A stretch of DNA of 64,000 bases from Chromobotia macracanthus (lineage: Eukaryota; Chordata; Actinopteri; Cypriniformes; Botiidae). Location of the stretch: the NCBI GenBank assembly GCA_036877525.1, contig JAZGTH010000032.1:2409501-2473500 (forward strand), given 5' to 3'. Below, piece by piece: positions 1-12,001 of this stretch (positions are counted from its first letter, which is position 1; every line of letters starts with the position of its first letter). The translations under genes were made by a program, and so were the position numbers. The notes beneath the pieces were generated by a model. The model worked only from the letters and a program-made list of their open reading frames with translations, made no database searches and was not told the origin of the DNA.

Positions 1-639
1 ACTGTATATCAGGCACGATGTTGTCGCCCACAATCAGCTCTGTGATAAAAGAAATAGGACTGAATAAATGAAATAGTGAAAGATGAAATACAACTTGTTT
101 GTTTCCGACTTATTTATTTTTTCACATCAATGGGCACTCTGATCGTGCATTTTGATTGCTTCCATTTTGGTGTTTGTGGGATGATGTTGGAGTATCTCAA
201 TTCCCCAATTCAGCCAAAACATGAACCTTGGTGACCACTGTCAGTAGACGCTAATGTCCAGTCGGCTTTGGGGCAGGTATTACCCATACTGGACCTTGCT
301 GTCACTCTTTTATACATAAAATTCTTAATAATAATAAGAAATATTAAACCTTACTTTTAAGATAAAAATCCATTATCAATGAAGGTTTTGTTTTAAAAAC
401 AGAAACACAAATGCAAAGAAATTCTTGATAGAATTTGACATTAATGAACCAGTTAGGCCGAAGCTAACACAACATGTAGGGATCGCTGCTGAATGTGGTG
501 ACCAGCTGCAATTTTCCAGCAACATTTCCCCTAAAGCTCATACAAAGCACCTATGTCATAGGCCAAATAACATAGCCACAGCCCATCTGGCAAACCAACC
601 CCCATTCAAATAACATGCCATTTGTGACACATCCTGTGT
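1..639. other. Intergenic, nothing recognised
   Basis: AT-rich DNA; a 62-codon frame at 425-613 has no recognisable motif and no splice context. Confidence 0.6.
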
Positions 640-1110
640 TCTCTGCAGTAGAATGAACAGAGCATTAGGAATTAGTCAGGTGCCTGTGAAACAGGTGTGT
701 TTTCAGTTGTGGTGAAGGTTGTGATGGTCTCAGCAGATTGGGTGGAGGCTGGGAGCAACAGAATAGGTGAACATCTTAGAGAGCGTTCTGGTATCTCGTT
801 GTGGAGGAACCATCAGATGCTGCTCATTTACAGATATATCTGAATGATAGTTGAGGTAGGAGGGAGAGATTGTTGAAAATTGAGTAGTGAATTTCAGTTT
901 GTCATCAAACACTACGGCAAGGTTCCTTACTGACCAAGTAGGTGTAAGAGTACATGTTACTGTTTGTTTTTGCGGCTTCATCCATCCAGCTCAATCTCTG
1001 ATTTTGACACGACCCTCCCATCATTATTAAAATGATTAGATAAATTAAAGTGAAAATAGAAGAGGAAGCACTACTTAACTCAGCTGGCTGGACTGGAGCG
1101 TACAAGCAGC
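640..1110 (-). mobile_element. CR1/L2-type LINE 3' fragment, decayed
   Basis: The minus strand reads FTYSVAPSLHP-like and VRNLAVVFDDKLKF, a phrase typical of the C-terminal end of CR1/L2 reverse transcriptases. Its nucleotides (ACCTATTCTGTTGCTCCCAG... ACTGAAAACACACCTGTTTC) are the same as in the better copy at 17.2-18.0 kb. Frameshifted, not coding. Confidence 0.75.
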
Positions 1111-1239
1111 AGTAACCAGCCTATATATATTTAAAGCACACTTTTTAAAATCATTTATAGAAACAGAATTGAGTTTCCTTTGCAAAGCAGATTGCATTTG
1201 TTTGCAAAACGTTTATTTGTTTAGTTTTGGCACAATTTT

Positions 1240-1330
1240 ATTTAACTCAATTCATTTCACATTTATTTGTATAGTGCTTTTCACAATATATATAGTTTCA
1301 AAACTTATTTACAGTAAAAAAAAAACATTG
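1240..1330 (+). repeat. Common fish retroelement tail (TTATTTGTATAGTGCTTTTC)
   Basis: Matches a tail found many times in fish genomes, of the form TTATTTGTATAGCGCTTTTCACAATA...GTTTCAAA...TTTACAG. Ends in a poly(A)-like run. Confidence 0.55.
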
Positions 1331-1404
1331 TCAGTAAACTGGAACAGATTATACAAATTACACATATAATAAAATTTTTGCTCCATATAGGAATAGTGCT
1401 CAAG

Positions 1405-1500
1405 ATCTGAAGCTCCAAAAAGCACTTTCATCCATCATTAGTAATCTATATGACTCCAGTTTGTTAATAAATGTCTTTTCAAGGGAAACAATATATCTGT
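1405..1500 (+). repeat. Interspersed repeat fragment shared with 8.2 kb and 12.5 kb
   Basis: GAAGCTCCAAAAAGCACTTTCATCCATCATTAGTAATC... TATGACTCCAG resembles 8204-8280 and 12543-12640, so these are three copies of one element. Confidence 0.55.
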
Positions 1501-1796
1501 GAAAGAAATTGATCCCTTTAAGAATTGATTTGGGGATTTCCCGAATCAATATAATTTTGTTAAAGATCGATTAAATGTTGGAGAATTAATATTTTTTACG
1601 CAGTCCTACTGAATACACTAATATAACACTATAGACAGGGAAGCTCCATCTTCCCATCCACCAAGGAGTCCTTGGTCTGGAAAAGGTTAAAGACCCCTGT
1701 TTTAGGCAAAGGCTGCAAATCCTTGCCAGTCAAATTCTTGTACCAGGCTTGTCCAAATGGTTTCTTTTCAAAGGTCATTCTTGTACTCCTGGGCAA

Positions 1797-1878
1797 AAAT
1801 ACTTTGGGTTTTTTTAACCCAAAGGGTTTTTTTTAACCCAAAGGGTTTTTTTTAACCCAAATAAAACTTTGGGTTTTA
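1797..1878. repeat. Tandem self-complementary repeat (TTTGGGTT/AACCCAAA)
   Basis: Three tandem units of about 28 bases, each a TTTAACCCAAAGGGTTTTTT hairpin core, so the block can fold as several alternative hairpins. Confidence 0.85.
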
Positions 1879-1879
1879 A

Positions 1880-4500
1880 ATATTAATATTGAGTTATGCT
1901 AGTGGTTTTATAAGCTGCTGGGGCATCTGTAGTACTTCTTTTTTTAAAAAGTGACATTTTAAGCAAAATAGGTAGGGTTCATGGCTACCATCGTGCTGAT
2001 CATAAAAAATGGCCAAGGTCATCACGAACACCTCTTTCACACTTGTTATATACCATCAAAGTGCACTTTTTGCAGTGTGGACTCCAACAGCATTATGTTT
2101 GTAGGTGTGGGTATTGGGACAGGAACTGTGCTAATTGACATGTTAATCGTAATTTATCTATAGCAATCTTCCAGCAAAAACAATTGCACACACAAAAAAA
2201 CTACTGCTTTATGTTAATGTCAAGTAATGATGCACACTGCTACTCTGTGGCATTCTATTTCTTGCATTTTCCTTTATTGAGTGTTTTCGATGGTTACTTT
2301 TCATAAATGAATGATGTTGATTGTGTATTTGGTTTTTTTAATCCAGCCTGCCCCACTTTCGGAGTGGTTACCCTCTTTTAACCCTGTGCCTAATTTTCTT
2401 TACGCTGCAACTTCCTTAGCTGTGGTTTGAATGATGACGCTCCTCTTGTATGTCTATGGTCACGCCACTATTCTTGCTTGATTTTGTCTAATGAAAGGAG
2501 GTCTGGCATTACTTTTCTTTGCTAAAGAAGGTGTATAAACATCTAGAGGAATTAGAAATGAACCTGAAATGGTTTCACACATTGTAAAAACAATACTAAC
2601 CTTCCAAAGTGCGGCTAAATCTTTTAATCTAGGCTACCTGAAAGATGATAAATCAACAAATCTTATTTGTGTTTTGTTGTTATAAGCTAATAACACTATA
2701 AATACATTAACTCAAAAGTCATATTAACATGATGACTCTTGTTCTTGTTATTTCTTGGCATTCTCATTCTCCTTAATTGTTCTCCACTCTCCTTAATTAA
2801 GGAGGCTATACAAAGACATACTCCAGCTACACACACCTCCTGCTGCAACCTTACATAATCAAACCACAAGTGACTGTTAGAGGTTTGGTTTGTTGTCCAG
2901 ACCCTTTCAATATAACACTCATGTCTCATTTCCGTCTTTGCTTTATGTTGGCATGCACAAACACTGGCTCACAGCATCTTTTTTTAAGCTCTGACACATC
3001 TATTGACAGTCCCATTAGAGTAGTGAAGGACTGCTCTGTTATCCACAGGGAGATGTTGATTAAGAGCAGAGTAGGTCCATCAGGACTCCCTGAAGGTGTA
3101 GCACATTGGAAGAGTCTTACAACACAGGCCACAACCTCTTGAATTGAATCTCAGATTGCCACTCTCTGAATCCCCCCATCACTACTGAAAAATTTAGACT
3201 TAAAGCATTACATATGCACACATGCATAACCTGTTAATCAGGTTTTTCACAGTAGATTACATGCAGATTTATTCTATTGGTAGACAATTTTATCCACTGA
3301 ATAATGGAAAAACACAAGTGACACTGATGGCAGCTGATTAAACTATATTGTGGGTGGCCATTAAATAGGATTCATGTTTTTACACTGAAATACTGTGCAC
3401 AAAAGTGTTTTATAAATTTGTCTTAAGGTATTTTGCTTACATTTGGAATGTTTGGCTTGACTGTTTATCATTTACATCAGTAATGTGCAGGCATTTACCA
3501 TTAGTTTAGTCAAATTGAATGGTTGATGAGGGTATCTTACACCCTGTCAAGACACCATAATTGCTTCAGTATTTGGAATTGCTGGGATTTGCACAATCCA
3601 GTGTTTGGGGTTTATTTGGATTTCTGGGAAATCTGCCAGTGTCTGCCAGTGTCTGTGAGGTTTTGTAAAGTGAGACCATCCTGAAGACAGCTGTGCTGTA
3701 GAACTGTGGTGTGCCTCCAATGTGTACATAAACATGTGTTCATTGTTTGTCAATGTACCTTGAATAACCCAGAACACCACAGAAACCTAAAAACACTGGC
3801 TCGCTTCAGGTGTTGCGAGTAGAACTACCACTTCCTGGGATAAAAAAATACTAACCAGGTACTATCTGCTAAACATTAAAATTTGCATAAATCTAAATGT
3901 GCATAATTGCAATGGGATACACACTGATAAAAGAGATCTGTGATATCTATCTATATTTAAACAAGAACAGCCAACAGCAAAATAGGGAAGGATAACAAAC
4001 AGAACAAAATAAAGTTTGCTGCTCACGCAAGAGAGAAAATAAATGGGAGTTCCCATTGGGTCGTGTTTACATTCCAGCTGCTTGTGTTGTATTTTCCATG
4101 AGGTTCACCCAAAAATAATTGGTGGTGCAATAGGCTGCAGATGTTGGTTATACTTTTGTCTATATAGATTGTATAGACCCCTGGGTGCAAAATCTGTTTT
4201 TGTCACTGGGCTCCACCTCAAGCTCTATGCTTTAGAGAATTTATCCAGTGACCTCTAACCTGTCCATCCACTCCTGTCCATGTTGTGGCCAAACCCCAGT
4301 ATTATAACATGGGGTGTAATCCAAAAAAATGTAAGTGTATGGCATAATTTAAACCAATTTAACCAATCAAAACACTGCCTTTTACTGTACAATCCGGTGC
4401 AGTGCACAGTACAGTTCACAGTATGGAATAATTCAGTAGATCTGATAATAACTCTGTGGTGAAAATTTTACTTGCTATACAGGTACAAATTTACAGATAG
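1880..4500. other. Intergenic, no supported gene
   Basis: Overlapping 68-90 codon frames on both strands near 2870-3142 have no family I recognise. No repeat identified with confidence. Confidence 0.55.
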
Positions 4501-4504
4501 GTAC

Positions 4505-4745
4505 AAATATTAACAGGCAGTTGTGGCCTAATGGTTAGAGAGTCGGACTTGTAACCCAAAAGTCGCAGGTTTGATTCTCAATGTCGTCAGGAAACGGCTT
4601 TTTTCCCAATTGCTCTCTGGGCACTTCAGTGAATAGCTGCCCACTGCTTCTAGTGCTTGTGTTCACTACTTACTGGATAGGTTAAATGCAGAGGCCAAAT
4701 TCCCAGTATGGGTTACGATACTTGGCAATCACACAAGTTCACTAT
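4505..4745 (+). mobile_element. tRNA-derived SINE
   Basis: The head looks like a tRNA gene: A box TGGCCTAATGG, then GAGAGTCGGACTTGTAACCC and a B box GGTTTGATTC. The body (GGGTTAAATGCAGAGGCCAA...GTATGGGTTACGATACTTGG) matches a SINE family common in cyprinid-like fish. Not a functional tRNA: the acceptor stem and 3' end are missing. Confidence 0.8.
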
Positions 4746-4749
4746 TGTA

Positions 4750-7560
4750 TTAAACAACACCTGACAGCATCTGACAGCAAGCCATGTAAGTTTATGATTT
4801 AGTGTGCTTTCAATATAAAGCATGTCTCATGTTTAAGCAGCTCACTCTATTATTTTGTGTTCGCAACATTAAAATATATATCAAAATTAAAAATATTGTC
4901 CCATTCTATGGGGGATCTGCACACAGAAAGTTTCGCCTGCAAAATGTTACTTCTGCTCAAAGTGTTGTCATCAGCCGTATTCTCGGGAGAAAGTTTAAAT
5001 CAGACAAACATGCACCACTCCCTACTGTCATGAATGACAAAGAACAACTTGATGACCTGCTGGCTGGTAAAAGCTGACAATGTTGATTCATTTACATCCC
5101 TGGATTACGTTGCTTCATGAGATGTTACGTTGTACATTGAGGCTTTCAGTTTTTTGCCAGGTTGGGCCTGAATAACATGATATTATAGAGTGCTGTTGAT
5201 GCTGTTGATTACATATGTTGTTGTGGAAAATAAGTTACATTAATAAAGTCTTTTTCCATGACAACAATCATGACCTACTGGAATAGCATTAGGGAATGCA
5301 GCCCATGGGAAGAAAGCCATATGTGGCTAAGCCCTCTATTAAAAATAAATTACAGTGCAGACACAATGAGACCTTCAGGTCTGAGCTGTGAATAGGTCAT
5401 CCTTCATTCGAGGGCGTCAGTGAGGTTAGCAATCCTCATTTTCAGTCTTTAGAGAGAGACTAACTGTACTTGGGGCAGCTCTTATAAGGGTGGTGCCCTT
5501 ATTATTTTATCTCTTTCACACTGCTTTGACCCCATTCTCTCTGTCATGCTATCTGTCTGTCTGTCTGTTTCTCATTCAACTTTTTGTCTATCCCAGCTGG
5601 GGCTGTGATCTCTTTATTTGTCCTGTTTTGTCTCATGTCTTCTGTTCCCCTACTTGGGTCTCTTGGCCTTTAGCCTCCCATTCATAGTGGACCCACATGG
5701 ATTTCCCATGGAAGCTGATCTTTGAGCTGTAATGGAATAGTTTTAATCTCTTTATGGCAGTGGCATATGGAAACTCAGCATATACACAGGCAGCTGTCAT
5801 TTATCTATGCGTCATATAGGAAACTGGTGTGTTTGGTAACATGTGTTTGATGTTTCTGTTTGAGGTGATGGTTATACTGTATCAAGCCGGTTGTTATTGC
5901 AGAATAAACCCTGACAGGGTGATCAGGGTTCTGACACAAAGCAGAGTGTACAAATCATTTCCTGTCCTTTAGCCCAAGAGACGACATTCAAACAAGACAA
6001 ACATGCAATTTGGGTTAATCATTTGTAAATATAATTTCATTAGGCATATTTATATTTAATTTATTTGTGAGTAAATTATTTGTAGTCAAGATGACTTGCA
6101 ATACCTGGATGATGCTGTTTTACATTATTAGTTTACAGCAGTTGTTATCTGGGAAAAACATATCTTGGAATGCTGTGAGTGGCCAATCAGAATTAAGTTT
6201 GCTGTGTAATAAATAGTTAGAATGGCATTGGCTAATGTTTGCCAAAAGAAGCCAATGCAATAAACGCTCCTGGTTCCTGGTCTTCTGCTCTGCATTAGTC
6301 CTCATTGCATTATGGACAAACTGGAATGCAATAAACCACAGCATCACTGAGGCATGTGTGCAAATACTTAAAGAATTGTGAATGAATATCTAAGTTCATA
6401 TCTATATGAAACTCAGAAAACTGGGAGTTTAAAGTCTTTCTGTATAAATCCTCTTGAGATTTAACATAAAGCTTATATAAAAAAGATGTTGGAAATGCAT
6501 ATGTAACTGTTCATAAATTATGTATTTGCAAAACAATTGTAATTTTCTACCAAAACTGTTAGTTACGGAAGGGTTTGGGTGAGTGGACTCTCCTCAGCTG
6601 TGGAACCTGTCCTATTGCTATTGATCAATGATTAATGAACAATATCAATGTTGTTGCACATTCTCAAAAGGCCCTTTTTTGTTACAATGCCAATGTTCAT
6701 TGTGACAGCATCTGTCATGATGCAAAAAGGAAAATTAAAAACACTAAAGTCTTCTGAAGTTCTTTGTCTGAAGAACAGGCATTACTTGAATTATTACTTG
6801 AGAAAATCTCCTCTGATGAAATTCACAGATCTGTCGAAACAATACAAATTCTACAGTGATAGATTTCAATTTTAGTAAATATTATCTTACATTTCTGTAT
6901 GTTCCTTAGATAAACATGTAAGTTTTGATGACATAAGTGTGAACAAATAATGACAATTTTAATTTTTTAGGTGAAACTTTAAATCAATGGACAGATATTT
7001 AATGAAAAGAAAGTGTTTAATGGAACATATCAAAAGGCCTATATTTACATCTTGGTATTGCACAATACTCATCTGATGTCACATTTTAATGTCACTTGAT
7101 TTCCCTTGATTATTCCATTGATTATTTTTCTCTTCTTCTTAAGTTTCCCTTTAGCAATTAAAGGGGCATAGCCAAATGCCCCTGATGCATCTGGAAAGCG
7201 CAGCCAGGGGCCTCTTTCTTCTTTGCTGAAAAATCTACTAGGAGCAGCGAAGAACTCCCAAAGGAAACTCTTTACTCTTCAGAAATAGATAAAAAGGTTG
7301 AAGAGCACAGGGAAGCTTTAGAATGATGATTGTGTGTGGGTTCTCTAAGGATAAGGATGCTTCTGCTTTAAAAAAATCTCCATTCTTTAATATTGCCATG
7401 ATAGATGGTGCACAGTGGAATCACATATACAGGCCTCAACAAATGTCTGAATGCTCTTTTAAACAGTCAGGTTGCCTAGCTAAGGTCTCAAAGTAATTTG
7501 GAATTTGTATTACTGTGATAATAAAACTGTATAGACAGTTGCTAAAAAGAGTAGTTTTCA
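4750..7560. other. Intergenic, no supported gene
   Basis: A frame at 4890-5077 (GGSAHRKFRLQNV ... DDLLAGKS) has protein-like composition but no splice sites or match known to me. The rest is AT-rich with CT-rich patches near 5520-5640. Confidence 0.5.
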
Positions 7561-7565
7561 CACTT

Positions 7566-7810
7566 GCCTTTCTTTAAAGGTAGGGTAGGCAATTTCAAAG
7601 AGGCAGACAATAGCAATGTGGCTTTGAAAGCATAAGATCCCACACCTCCCCCAACACATGAGCACGCACAGCCAAAGGAACAAGCTAATGACAGAAGATG
7701 TGCAGAAGAATGCAAATACATAGTTGGACAGGCAAGTCGGCTATTCTGTCATTGCATGCAATAATTAAATGAACATTTAATGGTCCTGTGCTTTCCACAG
7801 AATAAATATA
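7566..7810 (+). repeat. Interspersed repeat, copy A (inverse copy at 47.55 kb)
   Basis: GTAGGGTAGGCAATTTC...AAGCATAAGATCCCACACC and GAACATTTAATGGTCCTGTGC recur in inverse orientation at 47545-47770. Likely a non-autonomous element; family unknown. Confidence 0.65.
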
Positions 7811-8139
7811 TAGTGCTTGCTATCAGGATGACTTTCAACCATCTTAGCAAAACAATTCAGGAAAAATCATCTACCCTGCCTTTAATGCTATCTCACTTTA
7901 GTGTTCTGTTCAAAAACCTAATGAGCTACCCTGCTGTCTACATGGCCAGCTGCCTTCTAAGGCAGCATCCTAACTGTAATGGAACCTCGTAAGTGTCTTA
8001 TTTAGAATGCTGTATGTAGGCAATATCTCACACATGACAGAACTTTTAAGCATGGACTATACAGCTTATCCCAACAGAGGTTGGTTTTCCAATGTCACTA
8101 GCTAGTCAGCTTTATTTACTGGCCAAACTCTCTGGCCCA

Positions 8140-8615
8140 GAAAAAGTAGTAATGAGAGATAATTGGAGATTGTAACTAATTTGCAGTGAATGGTACCCGA
8201 GATTTTGAAGCTCAGTAAAGTGCATCCATCCATCATAAAAGTAGTCCATACGATCCATAAAAAGGGGTTAATAAATGCCAAACATGGCAACATGCCAGCT
8301 GCACACTGAATCTCATTGGTTTGTGACTGCATGGTTCGTAATGACATTAATCACTAGTCATGCAAGAACCACTGAGATTCAGCCGGCATGCCAACATGTT
8401 CAGTGTAGTCTTTCATACAGATATGTTTACATTCAAACGTACCATCTCTGTTGCTAAATATGTTTTCATTATGAATGCGTTTTCTTTCACAAATGTATCA
8501 TTTCACTTCAGAATGCATTTATTAACCCCCTGGAGTCATATGGATTACTTTTATAATAGATGTACTTTTTAGAGCTTCAAAATCTTAAGAACCATTTACT
8601 GCCATGGTAAAGCCT
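8140..8615. mobile_element. Foldback (MITE-like) element, long imperfect palindrome
   Basis: The left arm (GATTTTGAAGCTCAGTAAAG... CATCATAAAAGTAGTCCAT...GGGGTTAATAAATGC, 8196-8280) is the inverse complement of the right arm (GCATTTATTAACCCCCTGGA...GAGCTTCAAAATC, 8513-8583). The middle is also self-complementary (GAATCTCA.../TGAGATTC). No coding capacity. Confidence 0.75.
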
Positions 8616-8679
8616 GGATGTTTTTTAAAATTATTAAATTTAAATATTATTAAATTTAAATTTATAATTCAATTCTATT

Positions 8680-8770
8680 TGGTTGAAAGTAGAAAGTCAT
8701 ATACCACTAGGATGCCTTGAGGGTGAGTCATTTTTGGGCCAATTTTCATGTTATGGTGGAGTACTTCTTC
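8680..8770 (+). repeat. Fish MITE arm (AAAGTCATATACCACTAGGATG)
   Basis: Resembles the terminal part of a widespread fish foldback repeat (AGTCATAT...AGGATG..TTGAGGGTGAGT..TTTTCAT). A better copy of a related element is at 57.85 kb. Confidence 0.5.
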
Positions 8771-9369
8771 AACTTTCAGTACAAGGTCTGTGCCAATATT
8801 TTGGCAGTTTTAAAGCACTGCCCTGGCTCCTGATTGCTTATGTCAACTCTTCGGTAGACCTCACCCAGAAAATACCACAGCAGCCCAGTCCCTTTGGAAA
8901 GCTCTCAGAAAGCTGGGTCATTAACATAGGGAAGAAACTCATTCATCTTTAAAAGGTGGTGGACGTTCCTGAAATGCTTAAAATGTGTTTGATCTAATCT
9001 GACAGCCGTTTTGAGGCAAATTGATTGATCAGAGTCCAGCTGCCTTAGGCGTCAGATATTTTGGCACTTGCCATGGATGTTTGTCTTGGGAGAAACTTAT
9101 CAGAATGAAGCAAGACAGATAAAAGTTAGTCCTCATCCAGAGTCAGATCCTAACCATAAACCTAACCATAAATGTATTAGTTCATAAACAATGTAGACAA
9201 CAGTAGTATTGCTATTAATAATGATTTATTTGTAACTAACATGAGTTCTGTAAGTAATGTGTAGTTGATTAAACTTAAAAATTTAAGGCAGTTTTTTATG
9301 GTGTAATTTATTTGTGTGTGTAAACTTTGTGCCCATTTATGGTACATCTAGACTAAATTGTTGTTTATA

Positions 9370-9565
9370 CACAGTTGGTGCAGCCAGCTTCAGCACTGCC
9401 ATTGATGGTGTAGAGTGGCTAAAGCTAACTGGAAGATTGCTGCTTTAACACCTGCAAAGTCACCACTGTACTCTTAATCAAGGCACTTAGCCTCAGGATT
9501 CTCCGGGGAGCAGTCCCTGAAGAAACTGTACCACTAGTCACCTTAGACAAAATCGTATGCTAAAT
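9370..9565 (+). mobile_element. SINE-like fragment
   Basis: CAAGGCACTTAGCCTCAGGATTCTCCGGGGAGCAGTCCCTG is the signature block of a fish tRNA-derived SINE body. The tRNA head is decayed or missing. Confidence 0.55.
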
Positions 9566-9569
9566 AACT

Positions 9570-11960
9570 ACTTTCTTGATATCAAATCTATCATGGAACT
9601 ACTTATTTTTTGAGAGAGGTGTGATCCTTCTGAACATGAGGTTGATCTTGAAGGTGTGGATTGAAGGAGTTGGATTGAAAACCTATTCCTATGGGGTGTG
9701 TCCCCCTGATTCTGGGAAAATTGGTCGAACCACCTTGTCCACCTCCCCAGTCCTTAGTTCCTTACAGAATGCTGAATGTTGAACCTGGAAGGCCTTCAAG
9801 GGTCTCCTCTGTCTGGAATGTGTGAATGCACTTTAGGGGGAAACAGTGAGACGGGTTATTGGGCGCTGAAGAGGACTGGGGCAATGTGATATGCCACCTC
9901 AACCACTGCTGAGCGCCTGTGGGATTTAGTTTATAAGGGAAAAATTTCCCTGCTTTCATCGTTGAGGGCTGTCAACTTCATGTGCGCTCGCTCTCTACCA
10001 CTTTTTTTATCTTCTCTGCCCGATTTATACCCCCACCTCCCTCCCACTTTCTGTCCTGAGCCCTGGTGCAACATTTCATCTGTTCAGCTCAATGGAGACC
10101 CACCCCATAGTCAGCCTGGACTGTGCCAGAGGTATTTCCGTGCAAGAGTCTTTCCAAGTCAAACCTCTGGGGACGGAATAGTCCCTGCCAGCACAAAGCT
10201 GTCAAAACAACCCTCTGTTCAAACTAACTGCCTTGTGGTTCTGCACTACCAGTGTCTAACCATACCAGCCACTCTCTGTGTTTTCCAGTAGAGAAAAGGC
10301 AGCCTCTTCTGGGTGTTTTATAACTTTTCTTGCATACTACACAGTAGGGTTACCAAATGGAACTTAAAACATCTACATGTCAGTTGAGAATTTGTTTATG
10401 TAATAAAGAAGAGTGATTGATGTAGAACATTTACTCTAGATATGAGGTTGTATATGATTATGTAATATGATGTATGGTAAAGGCAGAGCCATTAAAGAGA
10501 AAATAGAGTTGTGACATTCCCATAGACCTCTATTGGAAGAATGGAATGCGGAAGTGACTTGTGTCATGGAGCAACCAATAGTTCCAAACACTGAAGCACT
10601 GAACTCCACAAATGTAAGTGTTTACAAAACATCAACTTCATGGTAAGTTGATGAAATTACTGCATTTTTTGACATCTTAATGCATTAGCTGACCTTTCAT
10701 GAATCTAGTCAATAGCTGTATTTTATGAAGATGGCTTTAGTTATCATTAGCTGTAATAGCTATTTACAGCTACCAAACCGAGCAACACTTCACTAACTAA
10801 CACAACAGTAATTGGTTTAACACAAATCCTCATGTTAATGGCTCCATACACTGGTTTCCTCCTTATTAGAACGTGATAGGGAGGTCTAAGGCAAAAGATT
10901 TATAGTCATTGATACAGTAAGTTCCAAGTTCCAGCTATTATATAAGATTTTCTTATTTATTTTATTTAAACAGGCAAATAATACAACATAACCGCGTACC
11001 CCTATAAGACTCATCTTTATTATAATGAGGTATTTATGAAATATTTATGAACTATTATTATTAACTACTTTCCTTTATAAAATTCTTTTTCTTAAACAAA
11101 GTGGATTAGTGTGTTGTTTGTTTGTTTTTAACATGATTGCTTATGAGTGCAGTGATGATCAGATGGACCTTGTCATTCCTATAAATGGATGAAGAAGCTC
11201 GCAAGTGGGGCTATAATATAATATTGTCTGAAATTAGTTAAACTCATTGTCTGTTAAATGCAAAAGCTACCACAAATAAGGTCACACATTTTGCTCAAAT
11301 TCCCTGATGTTAGCAGATGTTATTCTATTCATATGATATAAACTCTGGATAAAGGTGCGTGGATATGTAAGTTCTGTCTCAATTGCTGTAAAAACGAAAA
11401 AGTTCATTTTAGGATCAACCATTCCCAACCAGCATCCAGCAAATTTTAAATCACTAGAGGCCAAGTAATCCTAATGATGTCCTCTTTTTGTTTTTAACAA
11501 CATACAGAACTACGATTATATTATTGGTGGTATTACTGTCTTCATTTGCATACAAAGTGTTTTAAACATTACAGAAAGTCGTTTTAACATGAAAAACATT
11601 TCAATGTTTAAAGGTTTTAAAGCAATTAAAGAATTATTTGTCCAGTGTAACCTTTCTACTACCTGTAACTGTATGTTACCTGGTTCTCTACATACAACGT
11701 ATTTGCCACAACAGCTAGCTGTTTTTTTCCCACCCTTTCTCAAACATACACACACACAGACGGCTGGTGGAAAACCATGTCTGCTGCAGCACTTTGCATT
11801 CCTGTGGTTTGATTGGCTTTTCCTGCTGTGAACGCAAAGTGTGACTGCACTAAAAAAATTCTCAGGTCTTGTTATTTTTTCCCTCGTATTTTTATGAGCT
11901 CAGTCTGTCAAATGCCTAAAGTCAACACAAACCCTGAGGCAGCATTTGTATATCTGTACA
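9570..11960. other. Intergenic, slightly higher GC at 9.7-10.3 kb
   Basis: 9.65-10.3 kb is more GC-rich than the flanks, with frames on both strands but no recognised domain; possibly old retroelement DNA. The remainder shows nothing. Confidence 0.5.
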
Positions 11961-11964
11961 GTAT

Positions 11965-12001
11965 GTTTTAGCTTCTCTCTGGTCTTGAGAGAAGCTAAAA
12001 C
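11965..12001. repeat. Perfect 15-bp-arm hairpin
   Basis: GTTTTAGCTTCTCTC (11965-11979), 7-base loop, then GAGAGAAGCTAAAAC (11987-12001). No neighbouring gene or T-run that would make it a known RNA. Confidence 0.9.

Noticed and set aside
2870..3142. Overlapping 90- and 68-codon frames
   Set aside because: Both strands are open but neither has a domain, splice context or promoter; possibly old repeat DNA.
4505..4580. tRNA gene
   Set aside because: A and B boxes are present, but the 3' half of the cloverleaf and acceptor stem are replaced by a SINE body.
4802..5077. 91-codon frame ending DDLLAGKS
   Set aside because: Composition looks protein-like, but there is no recognised family, no splice signal, and the first third is low-complexity AT-rich DNA.
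9650..10291. GC-richer block with frames on both strands
   Set aside because: No recognisable domain; looked for retroelement gag or pol motifs and found none I could defend.
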